Origin: Helicobacteraceae bacterium
Lineage (GTDB): Bacteria > Campylobacterota > Campylobacteria > Campylobacterales > Sulfurimonadaceae
Reading direction: 5' to 3'
NCBI GenBank assembly: GCA_024635885.1
Contig: JAGXIA010000019.1
Location: forward strand, 1 to 13,726
DNA length: 13,726 bases
Below are positions 1 through 6,509 of this stretch, in pieces (position 1 is the stretch's first letter; each line of letters begins with the position of its first letter). The notes beneath the pieces were generated by a model. It made no database searches. It saw nothing but the letters and a program-made list of their open reading frames with translations, and was not told the origin of the DNA. The position numbers were made by a program, and so were the translations under genes.

Positions 1-100
1 GTATTTTATAAATGAGTTAAAAAAAGTACTTGATTCAAAAGAGAGTGTCGAAGATTATATGAAAAAAATGGCACAGCTGGCTGTGAACGCAGCTTCTTGA
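1..100 (+). CDS. 3' end of an unidentified protein-coding gene (partial)
   Basis: Reading from base 2, an uninterrupted frame of 32 codons ends in TGA at 98-100. The visible tail contains NELKKVLDSKESVEDYMKK and ends AVNAAS. It is Lys/Glu-rich and looks like an amphipathic C-terminal helix, as in many soluble cytoplasmic proteins. The other two plus frames close early (frame 1 has a TGA at 13-15), and this stop sits directly before the convergent rnhB with a 36-nt spacer, so a real gene end is the natural reading. The start and all diagnostic domains lie outside the window. I do not recognise the family and assign no function. Confidence 0.6.
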   Translation, partial: YFINELKKVLDSKESVEDYMKKMAQLAVNAAS

Positions 101-119
101 TTCATATACTCTCAAAATG

Positions 120-138
120 AAGGGAATTAGTTCCCCTT
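120..138 (-). terminator. Possible rnhB terminator hairpin between convergent genes
   Basis: AAGGG (120-124) pairs with CCCTT (134-138). AA/TT extends the stem across one bulged C, around the loop TTAG (127-130). On the minus strand the stem is followed after two bases by a run of four T. On the plus strand it is followed by A residues, so it fits rnhB better than the incoming plus-strand gene. The rnhB stop codon (137-139) overlaps the base of the stem. The U-tract is weak, so this is a tentative call. Confidence 0.35.
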
Positions 139-715
139 AAAAAAGAGTTGCTTCAAGTGCTTTTAGTTTATAGCTTCTTCGATGGATTTCGCAATACCCG
201 TGCTTTTTAATCATTTCCACATGCCGAGCTGTTCCGTAGCCTTTGTGCTTTTCAAACTCATATACAGGGTATTTTTTTGCATCTTTGAGTATGTTTCTAT
301 CATGTGTTACTTTTGCTAAAATACTTGCAGCACTCACCTCCGCAATTTTACCATCAGCTTTAACCATCGTTTGCAAGCCTTTTACCCCAAATGTAGTATT
401 GCCATCAAAAAGGTACTCATCACAAAGAAGATTGTCCATAATCTCCTGTAATCCACATGCCAAACATTTAGATATACCATCATCATCTACCTGTTTTGGC
501 GAAAAAGTTACTATATGATAATGTGAATCTATGATTATTTCACTATAAAGTGCTTCTCTTTTTTTCTCACTTAATTTTTTGGAATCATTGAGCCCATCTA
601 TATGAGAGTTTAAAATGCAGCCTGCTATAACTAAATCACCTGCAATCGGTCCTCGTCCAGCTTCATCTATTCCGCAAAGTCTTGTATTCATATAATCGCC
701 TGTTGTTTTATTCAT
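137..715 (-). CDS. rnhB: Ribonuclease HII
   Basis: Endoribonuclease that cleaves the RNA strand of RNA-DNA hybrids and nicks at single ribonucleotides misincorporated in DNA; cytoplasmic and metal-dependent. The 192-aa length is normal for the family. The N-terminal signature GIDEAGRGPIAG (residues 15-26) supplies catalytic D17 and E18. NDSKKLSEKKR follows at 43-53, a third carboxylate is D104 in LFDGN, and the fourth is D139 in AKVTHDR (134-140). The GYGT motif at 159-162 is also present, so the active site looks complete. The ATG at 715 is preferred over Met9 (codon 689-691) because AGGAG lies at good spacing upstream of it, inside the end of the preceding ATPase gene. That gene stops only 4 nt upstream, so the two are probably one transcript with coupled translation. 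Confidence 0.96.
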   Translation of the reverse strand: MNKTTGDYMNTRLCGIDEAGRGPIAGDLVIAGCILNSHIDGLNDSKKLSEKKREALYSEIIIDSHYHIVTFSPKQVDDDGISKCLACGLQEIMDNLLCDEYLFDGNTTFGVKGLQTMVKADGKIAEVSAASILAKVTHDRNILKDAKKYPVYEFEKHKGYGTARHVEMIKKHGYCEIHRRSYKLKALEATLF

Positions 716-719
716 AGCT

Positions 720-1784
720 TTAATCTCCTAATGCCCATATATCAAAAGGGAGCATCTCCACTTTTGAAAAAGGATGAGAAACAGTTCCATCACGATTCAT
801 TGTAATAATTGTTATTTTTTTTATTTGATAGGTAAATATAAAGGCTTCAATACTCTCTAATTTTTTAAAAAGAGTTCTCTCATCTGCAAATGGCATTCCT
901 AAAATTACCTCATTGGCATGTGGAATATAAAAATCAATCGAATCTTCGTAATAACACTCTTTTTGTGATTTTAAGAGTTCTAAATATATCATATTTTCAA
1001 ATAAACGTCCAAAATGTTTATCAATAGTCAGTGCCGTTCTTAAAGAAATGTCACAAAGGTACACTTTTTTAGTAGCTTTTGGATGGTCTACTTTTTCGAG
1101 TTGATGAATATATTTTTTACTAAGAAGGTTTTCATATGATTTATAGAGCTTGTCTTTTGAGATTTTTCGACTATTTTTAAGCCGCTCATATATAGTGTAA
1201 GCAGAAACCTTTTGAGACATAACTTTTGAGCAGTAACATAAAATGTCAAATTCCGTCTCGCTGAGTGCATATTTAAGTGTTTTTTGAATATAGATATTTC
1301 TCTCATCAGGATTTACTTTGTGCATTGAGGGATATCCCCCAAGTTGAAAAAAATGATTGAGTGCACTTGAATCGTATTTGTATTCATAAGACAAGAATTC
1401 TTCATAGTCTAGAGGATAGAGCCATATAGTTTGTAAAAAACCTATGTCAAAATGAGTTTGTGAACTTATTATGAGTTGGGGTACATTGACAATTTTAATA
1501 TCTGAAGTATAGTTATCTAATACAAGTGCATCAATCTTATTTAGATTGCAAAATTGAGCGAGAGTAGCATTTAATTTATAAATATCTATTCTAATATCTG
1601 AACAATCTATATATAAATAACTATTTTTCTTTAGTGAAAGTAGATAATTTTTGATTAATTTAGTTTTTCCACTTTGTGAAATACCATTAATCTGGTAGCT
1701 ATTTTCATCTAAAGATACTTTTCTGAAATGAAATTTATCTATATATACATCTGTTTTATAAAATTCTTCTAATAGTATTTCCAT
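720..1784 (-). CDS. AAA_14/DUF4143-type P-loop ATPase with degenerate Walker B
   Basis: Predicted 354-aa ATP-binding protein of the group usually annotated 'ATPase, AAA_14/DUF4143 domain'. Cellular roles in this family are mostly unknown. The Walker A loop is GISQSGKT (34-41). The Walker B strand is IDALVLDNY (84-92), in which the usual Asp-Glu is Asp-Asn (D90-N91). A sensor-like strand PQLIISSQ is at 102-109. Family-typical LYPLDYEEFLSYE (122-134) and GGYPS (149-153) follow. A helical, winged-helix-like middle (about 170-230) leads to the C-terminal RLFENMIYLELL (260-271) and SIDFYIP (282-288), the DUF4143 region related to PD-(D/E)XK folds. No clear catalytic lysine motif follows it. The ATG at 1784 is the first usable start because an in-frame TAA lies 12 nt before it; the ribosome binding site is poor. 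It is followed 4 nt later by rnhB. Composition is more AT-rich than the ribosomal genes and AGA/TTA/ATA codons are frequent, consistent with low expression. The family call is by motif pattern only. Confidence 0.8.
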   Translation of the reverse strand: MEILLEEFYKTDVYIDKFHFRKVSLDENSYQINGISQSGKTKLIKNYLLSLKKNSYLYIDCSDIRIDIYKLNATLAQFCNLNKIDALVLDNYTSDIKIVNVPQLIISSQTHFDIGFLQTIWLYPLDYEEFLSYEYKYDSSALNHFFQLGGYPSMHKVNPDERNIYIQKTLKYALSETEFDILCYCSKVMSQKVSAYTIYERLKNSRKISKDKLYKSYENLLSKKYIHQLEKVDHPKATKKVYLCDISLRTALTIDKHFGRLFENMIYLELLKSQKECYYEDSIDFYIPHANEVILGMPFADERTLFKKLESIEAFIFTYQIKKITIITMNRDGTVSHPFSKVEMLPFDIWALGD

Positions 1785-1798
1785 AACGATATTTTATC

Positions 1799-1819
1799 AT
1801 TTCCTTATTAAAAGGAAAT
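1799..1819. repeat. 8-bp inverted repeat ahead of the ATPase start
   Basis: ATTTCCTT (1799-1806) and AAGGAAAT (1812-1819) form a perfect 8-bp inverted repeat around the 5-nt spacer ATTAA. On the minus strand the arm nearer the ATPase carries AGGAAA, the only Shine-Dalgarno-like string before that gene, about 15 nt upstream of the ATG. It could be an operator or a leader hairpin that masks the ribosome binding site. It could also be chance in AT-rich DNA. Confidence 0.4.
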
Positions 1820-1856
1820 AAATTAAAGGATAAATTGATTTTTGCCCCCTAAAACC

Positions 1857-1885
1857 TTGAATAATAGAGTGTATTAAGGTACAAT
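1857..1885 (+). promoter_or_regulatory. Sigma-70 promoter of the S10-spc operon
   Basis: A -35 box TTGAAT (1857-1862) is separated by exactly 17 nt from a -10 box TACAAT (1880-1885). Both are close to the TTGACA/TATAAT consensus, and this is the best promoter match in the 156-bp divergent region. Transcription would start near 1891-1895, giving a leader of about 46-50 nt before rpsJ. The bases just after the -10 box (TCCGGC) are GC-rich, in sharp contrast to the surroundings. Such a discriminator is typical of promoters repressed in the stringent response, but that regulation is an inference here. Confidence 0.7.
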
Positions 1886-1903
1886 TCCGGCTCGATTAAA
1901 TAG

Positions 1904-1918
1904 TTAGGCAAGACCTAA
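1904..1918 (+). promoter_or_regulatory. Short hairpin in the rpsJ leader
   Basis: TTAGG (1904-1908) can pair with CCTAA (1914-1918) around the loop CAAGA, extendable by one G-U pair. It lies within the inferred leader, 22 nt before the rpsJ ATG and upstream of the AAGGA ribosome binding site (1931-1935). The leader is far too short for an E. coli-like L4-responsive attenuator. With only five base pairs the hairpin is marginal, and any regulatory role is speculative. Confidence 0.3.
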
Positions 1919-1940
1919 TGAGTTCTTTAGAAGGAAAAAC

Positions 1941-2252
1941 ATGGAAAAAATTCGTTTAAAATTGAAAGCTTATGATCATCGTGTACTTGATAGATCAGTA
2001 GCGTCAATAGTTGAGGCTGTAAAGCGTACAGGTGCTGCAATTCGTGGTCCTATCCCTTTACCAACAAAGATTCGTAAGTATACAGTTTTAAAATCTGTTC
2101 ACGTTAACAAAAAAGCTCGTGAGCAATTTGAAATTCGTATGCACGCTAGAGTTATCGACATTGTATCTGCTACGCCAGAAACTGTAGATTCTCTAATGAA
2201 ACTTGATCTTGCACCTGAAGTGGACGTTGAAGTTCGCTCTATGGATAAGTAG
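1941..2252 (+). CDS. rpsJ: 30S ribosomal protein S10
   Basis: S10 (103 aa, standard length) is a head protein of the 30S subunit. In other bacteria it also partners NusB in transcription antitermination. The sequence shows the family signature RGPIPLPT (35-42) followed by KIRKYTVLKS, then the loop VNKKAREQFEIRMH (55-68) that reaches the 30S head. The start is supported by AAGGA five nt upstream of the ATG. It is the first gene after the promoter at 1857-1885, so it opens the operon. rplC begins 8 nt after its TAG, with an AGGAG site in the gap. Confidence 0.98.
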   Translation: MEKIRLKLKAYDHRVLDRSVASIVEAVKRTGAAIRGPIPLPTKIRKYTVLKSVHVNKKAREQFEIRMHARVIDIVSATPETVDSLMKLDLAPEVDVEVRSMDK

Positions 2253-2260
2253 GAGAGGTT

Positions 2261-2836
2261 ATGGAATATATTGTTGAAAAAATCGGCATGAGCCGTACTA
2301 TCACTATACCAAGTAAGCCAGTTACTCTTTTAAGAGTTCTTGATATGAAAGTATGTGAAGTTAATGAAGGGACTGCGATTGTATCTTACAAGAGCGGTAA
2401 AAAAATGAATAAAGCAATCGAAGGTCAACAAAAAAAGTTTGATCTTCCATCTGAGTTTAACCGTTTTGTTACTTTAGAAGTAGCAAACACTGAAGCTGGT
2501 GATGTAGATTTCACGCCATTAGCAGAAGCTAGTGCATTGAAAACTACTTTCAACACTAAAGGTCACGGTTTTACTGGTGCTATGGTACGTTGGAATTTCG
2601 GTGGTGGTCCTGCTGAACACGGTCATAGATTTGGTCGTAGAACAGGTTCAATCGGTAATGCTGAATGGCCAGGTCGTGTTATGAAGGGTAAGAAAATGCC
2701 TGGACAATACGGAAATACAAAAAATAGTGTTAAGAATGAGATCGTTTCTTATGATGCTGAAAATAAAATCCTTGTGGTTGTTGGTTCAGTTTCTGGAGCT
2801 AACGGTGCTTTAGGTCGTGTAAAGGTAGCTAAATAA
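2261..2836 (+). CDS. rplC: 50S ribosomal protein L3
   Basis: L3 is a primary 23S rRNA binder needed for early 50S assembly; its long central extension reaches toward the peptidyl transferase centre. In this 191-aa protein the diagnostic core runs from GHGFTGAMVRWNF (101-113) through HGHRFGRRTGSIG (120-132) to PGRVMKGKKMPGQYG (137-151). The position matching E. coli Gln150, which PrmB methylates there, is Glu135 here (GNAEWPG, 132-138). The N-terminal third is shorter and more divergent than in E. coli, as expected outside the gammaproteobacteria. AGGAG stands six nt before the ATG. The stop codon shares its last base with the rplD start (TAATG). Confidence 0.97.
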   Translation: MEYIVEKIGMSRTITIPSKPVTLLRVLDMKVCEVNEGTAIVSYKSGKKMNKAIEGQQKKFDLPSEFNRFVTLEVANTEAGDVDFTPLAEASALKTTFNTKGHGFTGAMVRWNFGGGPAEHGHRFGRRTGSIGNAEWPGRVMKGKKMPGQYGNTKNSVKNEIVSYDAENKILVVVGSVSGANGALGRVKVAK

Positions 2837-3450
2837 TGAGTGCAATCGTTTTAAATGAAAAATTGGAAAAAGCTTCTGAGTTAGCTTTACCAGAAAGTTT
2901 TTCTGGTATTAACCCTCATAACTTGTACTTGTATGTAAAGTCTGCTCAAGCTGCACAACGTGCAAATTCAGCAACTGCTTTAACTCGTTCACAAGTTAGA
3001 GGTGGTGGTAAGAAGCCATGGGCTCAAAAAGGTGGCGGACGTGCTCGTGCTGGTTCACGTCGTTCTCCTATATTCGTAGGTGGTGGTAAGGCATTTGGTC
3101 CTAAAAACAACCGTAACTACGATTTAAAAGTAAATAAAAAGCAAAAAAAACTTGCTTTAAACTTTGCTTTAAATGAGCATGCACTAAACGGTACTCTTTT
3201 TATTGTTGATAGTCTTGAAGTTGCATCTGGTAAAACTAAAGATGCTGCTGCAATATTTAAAACTTTAAACCAAAGAGATACTCTTATTGTTAAATCTTTA
3301 TTAGATGAGCCAACATACTTAGCATTTGAAAATCTATCTGCTACTTATGTTATCGAGTCTAATGAATTAAATGCTTTCTTAGCTGCTAACTATCGTTCAA
3401 TTGTGATAGAAAAAGCAGTATGGGAAACTCTGACAAGTGAGGCTAAGTAA
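2836..3450 (+). CDS. rplD: 50S ribosomal protein L4
   Basis: L4 (204 aa) is an assembly-initiator protein of the 50S subunit whose extended loop lines the peptide exit tunnel. The loop is clear at about residues 45-100: ALTRSQVRGGGKKPWAQK (48-65), then GGGRARAGSRRSPIF (66-80) and GGGKAFGPKNNRNY (82-95). The C-terminal globular domain is less conserved but has family length. In E. coli L4 represses its own operon through the S10 leader; the leader here is too short for the same structure, so that control is not evident. Its ATG overlaps the rplC stop by one base, and its own stop overlaps rplW in the same way, which suggests coupled translation. Confidence 0.97.
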   Translation: MSAIVLNEKLEKASELALPESFSGINPHNLYLYVKSAQAAQRANSATALTRSQVRGGGKKPWAQKGGGRARAGSRRSPIFVGGGKAFGPKNNRNYDLKVNKKQKKLALNFALNEHALNGTLFIVDSLEVASGKTKDAAAIFKTLNQRDTLIVKSLLDEPTYLAFENLSATYVIESNELNAFLAANYRSIVIEKAVWETLTSEAK

Positions 3451-3731
3451 TGGCAGATATTACAGATATTAAGTCTATATTATATACAGAGAAGACTCTT
3501 GGTATGCAAGAAGATGGTGTAATCGTTGTACAAACATCTCCTCGTATGACTAAGACAGGTCTTAAAGAGGTTTTTCGTGAGTATTTTGGAATTATTCCAA
3601 GCAATATTAACTCATTGAATCAAAACGGAAAAGTTAAAAAATTCCGTGGTGTTGCAGGTAAACAAAATAACTTTAAAAAGTTTTATGTTACTCTACCTGA
3701 AGGTGCACAAATAGAAAGTTTGGCGGTATAA
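3450..3731 (+). CDS. rplW: 50S ribosomal protein L23
   Basis: L23 (93 aa) sits at the polypeptide exit of the 50S subunit and is the docking site for trigger factor and the signal recognition particle. The sequence has the family pattern: ITDIKSILYTEKT (4-16) at the start, a hydrophobic beta-strand at 23-28 followed by helix 36-47, then the basic loop NGKVKKFRGVAGKQNNFKKF (59-78) and the closing strand YVTLPEGAQIE. It starts within the rplD stop codon (TAATG) and ends one base before rplB. Small, divergent L23 proteins are common; position between L4 and L2 settles the call. Confidence 0.97.
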   Translation: MADITDIKSILYTEKTLGMQEDGVIVVQTSPRMTKTGLKEVFREYFGIIPSNINSLNQNGKVKKFRGVAGKQNNFKKFYVTLPEGAQIESLAV

Positions 3732-3732
3732 G

Positions 3733-4578
3733 ATGGCAATAAAAACTTATAAACCAACGACTCCATCTCGTCGTTTTATGACTAATGTTGATTCTGGTGA
3801 CATTACAGCTAAAGCAAGCGTTCGTTCATTACTTGTAAAACTTCCAACAACAGCTGGTCGTAACAATAATGGTCGTATTACATCTCGTCATAAACAAGCG
3901 GGTGCTAAAAAACTATACCGTATCATTGATTTCAAAAGAAATAAATTTGATATTCCAGGTACTGTAGCAGCTATTGAATATGATCCATACCGTAACTGTC
4001 GTATTGCACTTATCAGCTATGCTGATGGTGAGAAAAGATATATACTTCAACCAAAAGGTTTAAGTGTTGGTGATGTTGTTACTGCTGCTGAGTCTGGTTT
4101 AGATGTTAAACCAGGTAATACTATGAAGCTTAAGAATATCCCGGTTGGTACTATTATTCATAATGTAGAGTTAAAAGTTGGTAAGGGTGGACAAATGGTT
4201 CGTTCTGCTGGTACTTCTGCTCAAATTATGGGTCGTGATGGTAAGTATGTTTCACTTCGTATGCCTTCTTCTGAAATGCGTTTAGTTCTAGGTGAATGTC
4301 TAGCAACTATGGGTTCAGTGGGTAATGAAGAATTCGGAAATATAGTTATCGGAAAAGCTGGTCGTCAGCGTCACTTAGGTATTCGTCCTCAAACTCGTGG
4401 TTCTGCAATGAACCCAATTGATCACCCGCATGGTGGTGGTGAAGGTAAAACGAACTCAGGTCGTCATCCGGTTACTCCATGGGGTAAACCAACTAAGGGT
4501 GCTAAGACTCGTCGTAATAAAGCAAGTAGTAAACTTATTATTACTCGCCGTAAACCAAATGCAAAAAGGGTAGGCTAA
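3733..4578 (+). CDS. rplB: 50S ribosomal protein L2
   Basis: L2 (281 aa) is one of the most conserved 23S rRNA binders, required for subunit association and peptidyl transferase function. The rRNA-binding OB and SH3-like domains are recognisable from GRNNNGRITSRHKQAG (42-57) and AAIEYDPYRNCRIALISY (79-96). The C-terminal signature RGSAMNPIDHPHGGGEGK (222-239) holds H231, which matches the histidine known as functionally essential in E. coli L2. The basic tail is KTRRNKASSKLIITRRK (258-274). Arginine is almost always CGT (about 21 of 25 codons), as in a very highly expressed gene. It starts one base after the rplW stop and overlaps rpsS by one base. Confidence 0.98.
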   Translation: MAIKTYKPTTPSRRFMTNVDSGDITAKASVRSLLVKLPTTAGRNNNGRITSRHKQAGAKKLYRIIDFKRNKFDIPGTVAAIEYDPYRNCRIALISYADGEKRYILQPKGLSVGDVVTAAESGLDVKPGNTMKLKNIPVGTIIHNVELKVGKGGQMVRSAGTSAQIMGRDGKYVSLRMPSSEMRLVLGECLATMGSVGNEEFGNIVIGKAGRQRHLGIRPQTRGSAMNPIDHPHGGGEGKTNSGRHPVTPWGKPTKGAKTRRNKASSKLIITRRKPNAKRVG

Positions 4579-4856
4579 TGGCTCGTTCAGTAAAAAAAGG
4601 TCCATTTGTTGATGATCATTTAATGAAGAAAGTTGTTGCAGCTAAGGCTGAAAGCAAGAAAAAACCTATTAAAACATGGTCTCGTAGAAGTACTATTCTA
4701 CCTGACATGATAGGTTTAACTTTCAATGTTCACAACGGACGTCAATTTATTCCTGTATATGCTACAGAGAATCATGTTGGTTATAAATTAGGTGAATTCG
4801 CACCAACTCGTACGTTTAAGGGCCATAAAGGTTCTGTACAGAAAAAGGTAGGTTAA
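4578..4856 (+). CDS. rpsS: 30S ribosomal protein S19
   Basis: S19 (92 aa, typical) forms a complex with S13 in the 30S head and contacts the 50S bridge and the A-site tRNA. Family motifs are the opening RSVKKGPFVDDHL (3-15), the central KTWSRRSTILPDMIGLTF (32-49), and the C-terminal HVGYKLGEFAPTRTFKGH (67-84). The ATG is fused to the rplB stop (TAATG), giving probable coupled translation, and rplV follows after two bases. No unusual residues were noticed. Confidence 0.98.
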   Translation: MARSVKKGPFVDDHLMKKVVAAKAESKKKPIKTWSRRSTILPDMIGLTFNVHNGRQFIPVYATENHVGYKLGEFAPTRTFKGHKGSVQKKVG

Positions 4857-4858
4857 TC

Positions 4859-5176
4859 ATGGCTAGAGCATTATTGAAATTTATCCGTGTTTCACCTATT
4901 AAATCTCGTCTAATTGCTAGAGAGATTCAAGGTATGAATGCTGAAGCAGCTTTAGCAGCTTTAGAATTTACTCCGAACAAAGCAGCAAAAATTATTGCTA
5001 AAGTGCTTGCATCTGCAGTTGCAAATAGCGGTAGTGAAGCAGAAGATTGTGTTGTTAAATCATGTCGTGTTGACAATGGTCCAGTACTAAAACGTTTCCG
5101 TCCACGTGCTCGTGGTATGGCTTCAGGTATTAGAAAACCAACAGCACATATATTAGTAGAAGTAGAGGGTAAATAA
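4859..5176 (+). CDS. rplV: 50S ribosomal protein L22
   Basis: L22 (105 aa) binds all domains of 23S rRNA. Its beta-hairpin lines the exit-tunnel constriction, where macrolides and arrest peptides act. The N-terminal FIRVSPIKSRLIAREIQG (8-25) and the helix FTPNKAAKIIAKVLASA (37-53) are family-typical. The tunnel hairpin is KRFRPRARGMASGIRKPTAH (78-97), ending in the strand ILVEVEG. It is a few residues shorter than E. coli L22, with all loss at the tips. The gene begins two bases after rpsS and ends one base before rpsC. Confidence 0.97.
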   Translation: MARALLKFIRVSPIKSRLIAREIQGMNAEAALAALEFTPNKAAKIIAKVLASAVANSGSEAEDCVVKSCRVDNGPVLKRFRPRARGMASGIRKPTAHILVEVEGK

Positions 5177-5177
5177 T

Positions 5178-5894
5178 ATGGGTCACAAAGTTAATCCTAT
5201 TGGTTTACGTCTTGGTATCAACCGTAATTGGGAAAGCCGTTGGTTTCCTGATTTTAAAACAGCTCCAGAGAGTTTAGGTGAAGATTACAAGATTCGAACA
5301 TATTTGAAGAAAGAACTTTACTATGCTGGTGTTGCGAACATCATTATAGAAAGAACAGTTAAAAGACTTCGTGTAACAATCGTTGCAGCTCGTCCTGGTA
5401 TCATTATTGGTAAAAAAGGTGCGGACATTGAGAAGCTTAAAACTGCAGTTCAAAAATTAGTAGGTAAGCCAATATCTCTAAACATTAAAGAAGAGAAAAA
5501 AGCGCAAACTTCAGCACAACTTGTTGCTGAAAATGTAGCTACTCAACTTGAACGTCGTGTTGCATTTCGTCGTGCTATGAAGAAAGTTATGCAAGGTGCA
5601 CAGCGTTCTGGTGCAAAAGGTATTAAAATCGCAGTTGCAGGTCGTCTTGGTGGAGCTGAAATGGCTCGTACTGAGTGGTATTTAGAAGGACGTGTTCCTT
5701 TACATACACTTCGTGCTAGAATTGATTATGGTTTTGCTGAAGCGCATACAACTTATGGTTGTATAGGTATTAAAGTTTGGATATTCAAAGGTGAAGTACT
5801 TACTAAAGGTATTCCTGCGGAAGTAAAAGAAGAAAATAAAGAGACACGTCGTCCTAAGCGTGCTCCTAGACGCGATAGCGAAAAGGCTGAATAG
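5178..5894 (+). CDS. rpsC: 30S ribosomal protein S3
   Basis: S3 (238 aa) lies at the mRNA entry channel of the 30S subunit and takes part in the ribosomal helicase activity that opens mRNA structure. It opens with the family start GHKVNPIGLRLG (2-13). A type-II KH domain follows with the GIIIGKKGADIE loop (74-85). The basic patch FRRAMKKVMQ (130-139) keeps R131, R132 and K135 at the same positions as the helicase residues defined in E. coli S3. The C-terminal domain contains AGRLGGAEMARTEWYLEGR (154-172) and a charged, probably disordered tail (about 215-238) rich in Lys, Glu and Arg. It lies one base after rplV and two before rplP. Confidence 0.98.
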   Translation: MGHKVNPIGLRLGINRNWESRWFPDFKTAPESLGEDYKIRTYLKKELYYAGVANIIIERTVKRLRVTIVAARPGIIIGKKGADIEKLKTAVQKLVGKPISLNIKEEKKAQTSAQLVAENVATQLERRVAFRRAMKKVMQGAQRSGAKGIKIAVAGRLGGAEMARTEWYLEGRVPLHTLRARIDYGFAEAHTTYGCIGIKVWIFKGEVLTKGIPAEVKEENKETRRPKRAPRRDSEKAE

Positions 5895-5896
5895 TT

Positions 5897-6322
5897 ATGT
5901 TGATGCCAAAGAGAACAAAATACCGTAAGGTAATGAAGGGTCGTAACCGTGGTTATGCTCGTTCAGGTTATAAATTAGCTTTTGGTGACATCGCTTTAAA
6001 AGCTGTAGAAGCAGGTCGTATTAACTCTCGTCAAATAGAGTCGGCTCGTATTTCTGCAACTCGTCACATTAAAAGAAATGGTAAGATTTGGATTCGTGTA
6101 TTCCCTGCTAAACCGTTAACTGCTAAACCGCTTGAAACTCGTATGGGTAAGGGTAAAGGACCAGTTGATCAATGGGTAATGAATATTAAGCCAGGTCGTA
6201 TAATTTTTGAAATGGCTGGTGTACCAGAAGAGATTGCTCGTGAAGCATTAACTCTTGCGTTACACAAATTACCATTTAAAACAAAAATAATCACTGCGGA
6301 GATGAACAATGAAATATTCTGA
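5897..6322 (+). CDS. rplP: 50S ribosomal protein L16
   Basis: L16 (141 aa) is a late-assembling 50S protein near the A-site tRNA elbow, needed for full peptidyl transferase activity. It begins MLMPKRTKYRK, which aligns with the usual MLxPKRTK start and argues for the first ATG (5897) over the in-frame ATG at 5903. The core includes KGRNRGYARSG (14-24), GKIWIRVFPAKPLTAKPLE (62-80) and the glycine-rich RMGKGKGPVDQWV (82-94). The last 14 bases overlap the start of rpmC in another frame, the largest overlap in the operon. Confidence 0.98.
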   Translation: MLMPKRTKYRKVMKGRNRGYARSGYKLAFGDIALKAVEAGRINSRQIESARISATRHIKRNGKIWIRVFPAKPLTAKPLETRMGKGKGPVDQWVMNIKPGRIIFEMAGVPEEIAREALTLALHKLPFKTKIITAEMNNEIF

Positions 6323-6497
6323 TTTAGCAGAAAAGAACTCAGCTGAACTTCAAGCTATGCTTAAAGAGAAAAAGACTGAGCTTTTTACTTTAAAAATTAA
6401 ACAAAAGATGATGCAATTGACCAACACTAATGAAATTACTGTTGCGAAAAAAGATATTGCTAGAATCAACACTGCACTTACTGCAGTGGCAAACTAA
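6309..6497 (+). CDS. rpmC: 50S ribosomal protein L29
   Basis: L29 (62 aa) is a small two-helix protein beside the tunnel exit of the 50S subunit, next to L23. The sequence shows the expected antiparallel coiled-coil pattern: the first helix around AELQAMLKEKKTELFTLK (12-29), a short turn, then the family signature VAKKDIARINTAL (45-57). The ATG lies inside the end of rplP, preceded by GGAG (about 6299-6302) that is also within rplP, so ribosomes finishing L16 probably restart locally. Length and position between L16 and S17 are standard. Confidence 0.96.
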   Translation: MKYSDLAEKNSAELQAMLKEKKTELFTLKIKQKMMQLTNTNEITVAKKDIARINTALTAVAN

Positions 6498-6509
6498 GGG
6501 CTGATGATG
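6498..6509 (+). promoter_or_regulatory. rpsQ initiation site with tandem ATG codons
   Basis: GGGCTGATGATG carries the ribosome-binding GGG and two consecutive in-frame ATG codons (6504 and 6507). The GGG ends only 3 nt before the first ATG but 6 nt before the second, which is nearer the usual spacing. Initiation at 6507 is therefore at least as likely as at 6504. The same 12 bases recur at the rpsE start (9473-9484). Confidence 0.55.

Noticed and set aside
243..518. Plus-strand open frame of 91 codons inside rnhB
   Set aside because: It is antisense to a well-supported RNase HII gene, has no family resemblance and no ribosome binding site.
1785..1940. Search of the divergent region for a tRNA, small RNA or riboswitch
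   Set aside because: Only short palindromes are present. There is no cloverleaf, no long conserved aptamer-like stem, and the leader is too short for a known riboswitch.
1918..1959. A 13-codon mini-ORF (M-S-S-L-E-G-K-T-W-K-K-F-V) that starts in the rpsJ leader and overlaps the rpsJ start
   Set aside because: It has only a weak AGG upstream, buried in the leader hairpin, and it reads through the rpsJ ribosome binding site and start in another frame. Its composition simply mirrors that sequence. There is no run of regulatory codons as in attenuator peptides.
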